Of a stretch of 15,960 bases of DNA, positions 8,750 through 15,960 are shown piece after piece. The notes under the pieces are model-generated. The model saw only the letters and a list, made by a program, of their open reading frames with translations, made no database searches and was not told where the DNA came from. Source of the DNA: Cerioporus squamosus (taxonomy: Eukaryota; Basidiomycota; Agaricomycetes; Polyporales; Polyporaceae); assembly GCA_022592435.1 (NCBI GenBank), contig JABYQS010000655.1, positions 1 through 15,960 on the forward strand. Direction: 5' to 3'. How positions within the stretch are numbered: position 1 is the first letter of the stretch; each line of letters begins with the position of its first letter. Position numbers and translations under genes: made by a program.

Positions 8750-10184
8750 CTCTTGGTATGGCAGCGTAATAGCGCGCCAACCATTTGTAATGGCGGTGCG
8801 GCAAAGCCCAAAATTATTTTTGGGGCAAATGGAGGAGGGACAGGGGTGATCGTGGTCAACTCTGTGTAAGTACGCACCTGCGATGTGACCGCTCTCGATA
8901 ACGCGATTGCTGTCTAGTGAATCCTCCAATTCCCTCGCAAACTTCAATGTCTGTTCCTAATTGACCTGCAAATATGCTTCCGAAATTGCGTGGCAGATGG
9001 GGGGGAAATGTTACTTCTGTAGGGCAAATGGTCCCGGGTGGTGGCAGCAGCACCAAGACAATGTTGGTAGGCCAACTGCGGGCTAATGATGTGGCGGTTT
9101 GACTTGCAAATTTACACAGCCGTTGGGGAGGTACTGCAGAGTGTGTATAGCAAGTTTTGCGCGAATCGGATGGAAGGGTGAGGAGGGGTCAAGTGCTGAA
9201 GACGTGAAAGGGTCATGAGAGAACTGGAGTGACAATGCCGACATAGAGACAACGTACTGCAGTCAATTTGGGTGAGTGGGTGCAGCCACGCTGTGTGAGC
9301 AAGGTGTTGGTGCCTGACAATAGAAGACGAAAAGATGGAAAACCTGAGACAGAGCGGCAGTTGAGAGCACGCACAATGCCACCAGATGTGCTGGTTCCAA
9401 ATTAGGATTGGTGTGCGTCACGTACACCCATCCCAATTGGGAACCACCATGTCTGGCTGCTCAAGCCGCTACTCTACTCCCAATGGAGAGCTATCCCATT
9501 CTATCATGCCCTATACCTCTGCTCCTATCCCTAAGTGAAAGCACATGGCAGAAAAGGCGAGAATCGCAAAAGCCAGAAGAAGAACTCACAGTATGTCATG
9601 TATGGTATCGGCTGCAGCGGCATTGCGGCAGCCTGCCAGGTAACTTCCGGATGCTGGCAGACTTCACATGTTTGACGTGTTGTGTTGCGCTCTCTCACTG
9701 ACACTCATTGTTGCAACCACCACCGTCCACTTACCCTACTCCCTCTCTATGTCCATACTATATACATGGCTGGATATTATGAAGCAGGATAATCATGGCA
9801 AGCCGGGCACACCCAGTTGAGCTGCACAGTCCCACGGACAGTCTAACAGTCACTCTGGCAACATTATGGTGAGTTTACGACCCTGAGACACCATGAAGGA
9901 TGCCTGTGCCCATCCTGCGCAGCCTGCAGATACAATATACTGCTGATTAGATGCCGCATGTAGACGAGAAGTGTTTATATGGAGGCAGCGCTCTCCAGGA
10001 TCTGCACTCCTCTTGAATTCCCGAGATGGGTGTGTTCATTGCAAACACAGGAACTTGAAGTTCTGCCGAAGCTACGACCACCCACAGGGGCACCCCGGAC
10101 GCCTGAGAGAGATACATGTTGGGTGGTGCCCACCTCGCAGAGCTGCGAGCGGGAACTCCAATGGCCACCATCCTTCACTCACAG
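8750..10184. other. No gene identified
   Basis: Only short frames occur on either strand and none has recognisable motifs. Short protein-like stretches exist near 8790-8870 (plus, followed by a GTAAGT donor-like site) and 8744-8947 (minus, FARELEDSLDSNRVIESGH), but I cannot assign them. There is no plus-strand gag-like frame after the right LTR. The sequence may be old, decayed transposon or intergenic DNA. Confidence 0.5.
9393..9445. repeat. Imperfect palindrome
   Basis: Arms beginning GGTTCC (9393) and ending GGGAACC (9445) pair over about 20 bp with a few mismatches around a short spacer near 9415-9425. It could be a relic of a short inverted-repeat element or simply a chance hairpin. Confidence 0.45.
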
Positions 10185-10703
10185 AAGTTATCCCAACTTC
10201 AGAGGGTGAGAGCAAGGAGGACATCACAGATGCTTGGATTCAGATCATTGCTGAATGGCAAGCTCAACTCCAGACCATGTGAATATCCTCTCTGTATGTC
10301 CTATGCCTTGTACTCATAGATTTCCAGGAGTGGCGCTCATCGTGAACCTCCCCTGATGAATCCTGTATACATGCACAACAAGTTGGATGATCCCTATGGT
10401 GCTCAAGATGAGTACCCCTGTGATGATGAGCACTCCTCTCTTGCAAGTTATGGCTCAGCCCGGTACACCTCCCCACCCCCTATTCCTTCCAAACCGTCCA
10501 GCTAAACAAGCTCGTGCTTGTCCCAGTCATCCAGTGGGACATCATCCACCCTTCCTTCCCCCGTGCGACATTTTCATGCGGTCTTCGAAAGACAAGACAC
10601 GTCCGACTGTGGAGACTCAGGAGAAGAGCAGGATAGGTTGGGCGAGGGGATTTGGGCTTGCATACCTGGGGTACGTCTGCTCTCTCCTGCTGCCCTTACT
10701 TGA
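10185..10703 (+). pseudogene. Decayed protein-coding fragment with one intron, family unknown
   Basis: A plus-strand frame with protein-like composition (EGESKEDITDAWIQIIAEWQ) runs to 10278. A consensus 49-nt intron (10279-10327) joins in phase to a second exon that reads GAHREPPLMNPVYMHNKLDD and then an acidic and Ser/Pro-rich segment. The frame meets TAA at 10503-10505 but stays open in the same frame to about 10700, with content such as HAVFERQDTSDCGDSGEE, suggesting one nonsense mutation. The upstream start is not clear. I do not recognise the family; the in-phase splice is the main reason to think this was once a gene. Confidence 0.35.
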
Positions 10704-10879
10704 TCACTGACCAGTAATTAACAACTGATGGGTAGATAACAGATGATGTCGTACAGTATATACCTTCAGAGTTAATACATGTTCTACTCTTGTTATCAAC
10801 ACTCATCAGGAGGCATGGGGGAGTCACTTCCATTGGAAGTTCCTGGATGTTCATTGCTCTGTAGAGGACATTCAGCAAC

Positions 10880-11523
10880 TCAGCACTGAAGAGTACAAAT
10901 CTTTCTGAATGCCTGCAAATGAGCAGCCAGACCATGGGCCAGAGTGGCACAAGCTATGAACTTGGGAGTGTAGTTCAGGCCGTCAATGGGCATGTCGTCC
11001 AGGAGGGCATCAAACACGTCGTAGATCAGACCACCCAGACCAAACATACCAACTTTCAGAGAGTAGTCATTCATCGTGATAGGTCTGACTTGTGACAAAG
11101 GTTGACTTGAAGATCTGTACCAGGTCTAGGGCAGAAACATGCTGGACATCCAGCAGGATGAGGTCGGTGTTGCCCCAGTCCTGGTTAGTGGCCAGCTGCG
11201 GGTGAGGTTCAGTAAGGCAGACATCTGCAGCAAAGGCAGATACTCATCTTCAGGTAGAACCTTGAGGACTCATACTTGCGAGCAAGCTCTCGGAAGCTTT
11301 CAAGCAATGGGCCACCACAAGGAGGGAGCTGCATGCGGTGAAAATGAGTAACCAGCAAGATGGAAGCCTCACACAGGCTCTCAACCTGGACAATGTACAT
11401 CATCAAGCAAGCCATCATGGAGGTAGGCAACGTGCCACTGAAATGTGTTGATGACCGAGTGCAGGCCAATGCAGCAACACCACTCTCTATGGTATCTGCC
11501 ACAATCATAAGCTGGTCTTCCAT
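10880..11523 (-). pseudogene. Decayed minus-strand coding fragment, family unknown
   Basis: Three consecutive stretches on the minus strand look like one protein split by frameshifts: EDQLMIVADTIESGVAAL to ESFRELARKYESS (11523 to about 11265), QDWGNTDLILLDVQHVSALD (about 11190-11115) and MNDYSLKVGMFGLGGLIYDV to LAHGLAAH (about 11070-10915). The frame changes twice or three times and returns to an earlier one, so indel decay is more likely than alternative frames. No catalytic motif or known domain was recognised. Its composition and order argue for a former host or transposon gene. Confidence 0.35.
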
Positions 11524-12135
11524 TGCAAGATGTAGCCATTTTGAATGGCCCTCCAGGTGCTGACAGCCTCAAGTGATGAATCCATATATTGCATGATGGC
11601 AGCAAGGGAGGGAGAGCAACATAGCTCAGGGTGTTGGGTCTGTGGGTAACAGAGGGACAATGCCCATGCCTGGAGCAGAGATGCAAATTAATAATGCCTT
11701 CCAGAGTGTATAGACAGATTTTCCTCCTTTGCCTAGGACAATTGTTCATATTTGGATAGACCACCTTTCCAGTTCTGCAATGGCTCTGGGGCCCGGGGTG
11801 AAATCATGATCAACAAAAAGTCACAACTCCAGTGTGGACACTGCTTCACCTGTGGTCACCCATCCTCATGCTGCAAGCTGGGCCACATGGTCTACACACA
11901 CTGCAACTGCAGGCTCAACCACAACTGCTGCAACCACCTTTCCTCTTCCAGTGGTGCCAGGAGAGTGGTGCCCACACCCAGGGCTGCTGCAACATCCCTC
12001 CTGGGTCTGTGTCAACTGCAATACTTCACAATGCCACTAACCAGGCCTGCCCATTCTTTGGCGCCCACTATGACATGGAGCGCATCCACACCTTCTACTG
12101 GAAGGTATGCAAGGCTCAATGCAGCTGTGTTCTGA
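11524..12135. other. No gene identified
   Basis: Overlapping frames exist on both strands between about 11750 and 12130, but they are rich in Cys, His and low-complexity CTGCAA-type repeats and show no conserved motif or consistent strand. I do not consider any of them a supported gene. Confidence 0.45.
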
Positions 12136-12460
12136 TGGGCCCCATGCATTCTTGGACCTTCCACCTCCTCCCACTTGGTGGCCCCAGCACCGGGGCCGCT
12201 GCTGGGCCTCATCATTGTCAACAGCCATAACACCAACGTGGAGATCTCTGTGGGTGTTGTTGACTTGCAGGGGAGCTGCCAGTACATACCAGGCATGTTC
12301 AACTGAGATGCCACATGGCTCTGGCAGCAGCTCCTCAAGTGCCACCAGCAACACCTGCATATCACAGTGGACAGGTATGTTTTGGCCCTATGTCTGTCTC
12401 TACTTATGCAATACATTTAGTGGGCTCAATCCAGGCCGGTGGACAGTCAGGTTCAATTAG
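12136..12460 (+). pseudogene. Possible plus-strand coding fragment with one intron
   Basis: The frame from 12136 contains LLGLIIVNSHNTNVEISVGV and VDLQGSCQYIPGMFN, reaches a TGA at 12304-12306, then stays open to a consensus intron (12375-12420, GTATGT...TTTAG) that joins in phase to a 13-codon end with TAG at 12458-12460. The complementary strand also reads as a plausible protein here (LEELLPEPCGISVEHAWYVL), so even the strand is uncertain. No family recognised. Confidence 0.25.
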
Positions 12461-12766
12461 TTGCAGTAATGATCACACGAGGCGACCATTGTATACATGT
12501 GATGTTCTTTGATGTCAATCACTTGCCAGCTGTAGCTTTGGCTGCACTGGACTGTCGCGGTGACTAGGTGCGCAGACATCAGACATCAATTGGCAATGGT
12601 CTGAGGGGCAAGTGGGAAGGAGCTGCAAGGGGAGTAGAGAGTAAGCTCAATGAGGGCAGAGTAACGACCAGCTCGGAGGCACAAAGCCGTAGACAGCTAG
12701 TCTTTACGTGCACTGCAACAGACTAGTCCCAATGACCAGGTTTTATTAGCACAGAGAAAGGGCAAA

Positions 12767-12794
12767 GTACATGGGGGAAAGTACATGGGGGAAA
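12767..12794. repeat. Tandem repeat, 2 x 14 bp
   Basis: GTACATGGGGGAAA occurs twice back to back (12767-12780 and 12781-12794). Confidence 0.9.
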
Positions 12795-12796
12795 GT

Positions 12797-12841
12797 GTAT
12801 CTAGTCCCAATGACCAGGAGGTTGAGATGGGGACTAGATAC
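12797..12841. repeat. Perfect 12-bp inverted repeat with 21-nt loop
   Basis: GTATCTAGTCCC at 12797-12808 pairs with GGGACTAGATAC at 12830-12841. The left arm overlaps the second copy of the 18-bp direct repeat. Confidence 0.85.
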
Positions 12842-13169
12842 GCCCTGGGAGGGGTTTATATACTAGTCTACTCTGAACCATCATGTGCCAGTGGAAGTGA
12901 CTCATTGTGGGAAAGGGAAGCAAGGCTGTATGAGTGGGAAACAAAAGGTTGGGAAACACATGGTAAGTCTTTGGTTATATGTTCACTGAGGGATCTGCAC
13001 CTCCCCACCAGCAATGGCTCTACGCAAGCATCCCAAAGCACCCAATGTGCACAACTTCATTTCCAATATGGCTAGCCAGCTTCCCTCCCCTCTTCCAGCT
13101 CTCCCCTGTGAACCCACCATTGCTTGCAACCCTCGAGGTTGGCCAACCAACCCCCAGCAAACTCGTCGA

Positions 13170-14687
13170 ACAGCATGTCGCAGACTCGCAAAAATGTGCG
13201 ACCACATGAAAAATTCATGCGTGAAGGCTTTCTCTGCAGCTCATGCGGTGGATTGTCGCCAACAATCAGGTACGTCGCATTAATTAGGGCTGGAAGTTCG
13301 CTAATATCACCCTTATGTCAGACAGTCTATCAATGTCGTCAAATGTCCTGAATTTCAGGACTTACTGTTGTACATCAGCCTGCACCTCAATGAGAAGGGC
13401 CTTCCACATCGCAAGAAGATTACATCGATGATCCTGGAGCAATGGGAGAAGGCGCACAAGGAGATTATCCAGGAGCTTAAGACGAGTACCCATATCAATA
13501 CCACATGATCTGGTTGCATCTGGCTGACGACTTCCTCATGATCTAGGAGTCCCCTGGCTGTGTGTCGTATACGTGCGACATCTGGTCTGATCAGGAGCTC
13601 GCTTTGTATTTCGCCCTAACCGCACATCACACAAAGAAGGACGAGAATGGCAATCTGGTCAATTGCAACCATTTCCTCGCCTTCCACCGGACGGTCTCTC
13701 ACGCGGGGAAGTCTGTAGCCGACGCAGTATTGACCTCCTCAAGAAATCGGACTTGTTGCACAAGGTACGACAGTACTTGTCTGTGTCTGTCTGTTGTCAG
13801 TACTGATCAGTCTGACGCTTCGCAGATTGGCATGTTCACTTGCGATAATGCGCCGTCTAATGACAAGTTCATGGAGGAATTGGAGGCTCTGCTCGACCGG
13901 GAGCAAATTGCGTTCGACCGGCACGGTAACAGGATCAGGTACGTGGTTTAACTTACTCTTAGATTGCGCTTGATCTCTGACAGCCCTGCCATGATGAGGT
14001 GCTTCCCTCATGTCGTCAACGTAGCAGTTCAGCACATCCTCGATGCCCTCAAGAACAATCCTGCAGCCACATCCTTGGTGGAAGAATCTTCTGACACTGA
14101 TCCAGTGGGCAAGGTTCGAGATCTCGTGGTGTACTGTTGACAGTCCGATCGCTGGTGTGTCGAGTTCCAAACAACCATCGAGGATGGTAATAAGGCACAG
14201 CTCTGGAAGGACGAGGATGGCAATCTCATCCAGCTGCCACTCCTGCAGCTCCTTTGGGATTGTGAGACGAGGTGGTCGCGTCTACGTTCTTGATGATTAG
14301 GTGTGCACTCCACCTGTATCCGGTAAGCCTCTGGCTTGTACACTACCTCCTTGATACTGACACAACAGAACATAGGCCATCAAAGCCTTTCTCCCGCATG
14401 TCTCACACACAGACATCTCCCACACACTCCTCCATCCATCCGAATACAACACGCTCAAGGAGATCTATCAGATTCTCGAGATCCTACATGATGCCCAGCA
14501 GCTCCTATCTTATGAGCGTACACCTTCTCTCACCATAGCTTTACCCGCATACGAGTTGCTTCTCGCTGGCTGGCGAGAACTCCGCGACGACATCCCCCAC
14601 ATGTCCCCATACATTGACACCGGCATCCGGAAGATTGAGGAATACGTCAATCTCTCCCGACGCTCACCCATTCAGGCCTTAGCAATG
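13170..14687 (+). pseudogene. hAT-family transposase, catalytic half, multiply disrupted
   Basis: Recognisable exons are joined by introns 13270-13325, 13482-13546 (donor lost), 13765-13825, 13939-13983 and 14323-14375. Content in order: LMRWIVANNQ, SINVVKCPEFQDLL, the first catalytic region YTCDIWSDQE, a second acidic region FTCDNAPSND, the CFPHVVNVAVQHIL motif with the conserved Cys and His, the RW region (WDCETRWS) and a helical stretch (LKEIYQILEILHDAQQLL) ending PIQALAM at 14687. These are hAT hallmarks. Disruptions: frameshifts near 13243, 13729 and 14276, an in-frame TGA near 14138-14140, and AC in place of the GT donor at 13482. The C-terminal dimerisation domain expected after the last exon is missing. 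It overlaps in content with the left hAT remnant (both have WI.A.NQ followed by an intron), so the two are different copies. Confidence 0.78.
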
Positions 14688-14728
14688 GTGAGTCTCGTGT
14701 TGTTTAGTGCTGCAGGGTCGGGTCCTAC

Positions 14729-14908
14729 GACCGGAAAATGACTGTAGCAGGACCGGACCCGCCACCTACATGACCGGACTATGACCGCTATGTACCGGTC
14801 GAGGTCGCGGTCAAGGTCCGGTCGCACTTTCGCCAGGTAACACCATGACCGTACACAACTGGCAGTGACCGGTTATAACCGCTGTCGAATGACCGGTTAT
14901 GACCGGTC
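14729..14908. repeat. GACCGG-rich tract on both strands
   Basis: Six GACCGG (14729, 14751, 14772, 14867, 14891, 14901) and three CCGGTC (14795, 14818, 14903) lie within 180 bp, plus near copies such as GACCGC and GACCGT. The orientation pattern is forward, reverse, forward, and one copy is the palindrome GACCGGTC. It begins just after the last hAT exon. It may be a protein-binding array or the terminal region of another element. Confidence 0.75.
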
Positions 14909-15140
14909 ATTTGACGCCACTTAGCACTCCGAACAACTCGGACACTTGCTGCATGAGCGTGTGTGCAACGTGTAAATTATGCAAGCAGATAGATGCTTAA
15001 TACAGCAATGATTTGCGCTGGATAATCGATGTATGGGCAACACTTGAAGATGCAGACACACAGTCGCAGCAACACTCTTGCTCTCTCAGTCAACTCCAGC
15101 ACTCTCCTCACAAGGACACAAGCAGACGACTACTACAGAC

Positions 15141-15960
15141 ATGGCAAAGCAGACGGCATCAAAAAACAACAAGGGCAAACGTAAGCGAAGCGACAGCGGG
15201 GGTACAGAGAAGGCGTCGAAACGCGCGAAGGACGGAGTCACATCAGAGAAGTCGAAGAGCAAGGCCGCCCAAAAAAGAAGAAGGCTACGGTTGCAAGACG
15301 CCGGTCGGCGCGGAAGAAGAAGAACAACGTGTCTGAAAGTTCGGATGAAGGTGACGAAGAGGACGAAGAGTCGGGAGGAGGAGGCGAGGAGGAGGAGGAG
15401 GAGGAGGAGGGAGACGAGGAGGAGGAAGACAAGGACGAGGAGGAAGACGAGGAGGAGGAGGAGGAGGAGGAGGAGGAGGAGGAGGAGGAGGAGGAGGACG
15501 GGGACAACGACGTCGGCAGCGCTGCCAACCCAATCAGGTGTGTGTCAGCTAGACCATATCTCACGACGCGACTGATATCAGGACTTACCAACAGCTTGCT
15601 GATGACGACCGCGACGGCGCGCCAAATGCCCTCGCCATACCGAAGAAGAAAAAGATCAAGGCAGAGATGGCTGAAGATCTCCTCACTCTCTTCACGCCCT
15701 ACGAGACCGTGAAGTTCGACGGGAGTTCCAAGCGTGAGAAGGGCCGGTGGTGCGCACTGTGCAAGTAAGCCATCTGGACGTGAGTACACAAGGAGGCGTG
15801 GATGCTGAACTCACCGTAGGGAAGACAAGAAGATCATCAGTACGAAGAAACAGCGCGCCGGCTTCTACAAAGGCCACAACTCGACTTTGCGATCGCACAT
15901 CGCGTCGACCCGGGGCCACTACGAGGAGTATGCGAAGCGGTGTAAGGAGCGAGGAATCGA
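15141..15960 (+). pseudogene. BED-finger, hAT-like transposase N-terminus, frameshifted, 3' end outside window
   Basis: The ATG at 15141 begins MAKQTASKNNKGKRKRSDS, a basic, NLS-like N-terminus. At the AAAAAA run near 15271 the frame must change by one base to continue as KKKKATVARRR, NNVSESSDEGDEEDEE and a long Glu tract. Introns 15538-15581 and 15765-15819 are GT-AG and in phase. Exon 2 ends in KREKGRWCALCK and exon 3 continues HNSTLRSHIASTRGHYEEYA, which together give a C2H2/BED-like finger (WCALC with downstream His pairs). This matches DNA-binding N-termini of fungal hAT-like proteins; the catalytic part would be outside the window. If the one-base gap is a sequencing error in the homopolymer, this would be an intact gene start rather than a pseudogene. 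The poly-Glu tract is unusually long. Confidence 0.6.
15374..15498. repeat. Imperfect GAG/GGA trinucleotide repeat
   Basis: About 125 bp of near-continuous GAG codons, interrupted by GAC and AAG, encode the Glu-rich tract of the adjoining BED-finger gene. It is likely to be length-variable. Antisense frames through it are only its mirror. Confidence 0.9.

Larger units (their letters stand above)
12461..13169. other. Non-coding stretch with repeated CTAGTC-containing motifs
   Basis: No supported gene. The stretch holds an 18-bp direct repeat (CTAGTCCCAATGACCAGG at 12723-12740 and 12801-12818), a 14-bp tandem repeat, a hairpin and several further CTAG palindromes near 12697, 12832 and 12862. 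A frame from 13014 leads toward the hAT remnant but has no hAT motif before about 13170. Confidence 0.5.

Noticed and set aside
9408..9701. 97-codon plus-strand frame
   Set aside because: It begins with TTG and has no splice context, no motif and no similarity I recognise.
11752..12135. Cys/His-rich plus-strand frame as a zinc-finger protein
   Set aside because: The Cys and His come from low-complexity CTGCAA/CCAC repeats, spacing is irregular and other frames are equally open.
3061..14687. One hAT gene split by a 9-kb insertion
   Set aside because: Both pieces contain the homologous WI.A.NQ-intron site, so they overlap and cannot be two halves of one copy.
15238..15789. Minus-strand poly-Ser and poly-Pro frames
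   Set aside because: They are antisense translations of the GAG repeat.

Overview
The window looks like a transposon-rich stretch of a filamentous fungus, most likely an agaricomycete (basidiomycete). This rests on the many short GT-AG introns of about 43 to 69 nt inside protein-like exons, and on the families present: a Tc1/mariner transposase, hAT/BED-finger transposases, a Ty1/copia retrotransposon and a multi-domain protein of a kind I associate with mushroom genomes. No tRNA, rRNA, CRISPR or prokaryotic feature was seen.

Layout. 1-1035 (+) is the 3' part of a Tc1/mariner transposase with an intact DD34E triad but a shifted C-terminus. 1171-2860 (-) is the only clearly intact ordinary gene: five exons, four consensus introns and 479 residues, with a PB1/ubiquitin-like N-terminus, an SR-rich charged linker, a Cys/His cluster and a SAM-like C-terminus. 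About 200 bp of shared upstream DNA separates it from the N-terminal half of a decayed hAT transposase (3061-3924, +). A Ty1/copia element (3925-8749, coding strand minus) is inserted in a hAT exon. Its two 422-bp LTRs are inverted rather than direct, almost all of gag is missing, and pol is open for about 1,380 codons.

8750-13169 holds no gene I can call with confidence. It contains at least three decayed protein-like fragments, a palindrome, a short tandem repeat and a hairpin. 13170-14687 (+) is the catalytic half of a second hAT transposase with several frameshifts, an in-frame stop, a lost splice donor and no dimerisation domain. It ends at a 180-bp tract dense in GACCGG on both strands. 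From 15141 (+) to the window end is the start of a third transposase-like gene: basic and acidic N-terminus, long GAG repeat, then a BED-like zinc finger.

How it fits together. This looks like a nested transposon graveyard around one intact cellular-type gene. The most unusual object is the copia element, which now has 422-bp terminal inverted repeats, no visible target-site duplication, U5 ends facing outward on both sides, and an altered RNase H catalytic residue.
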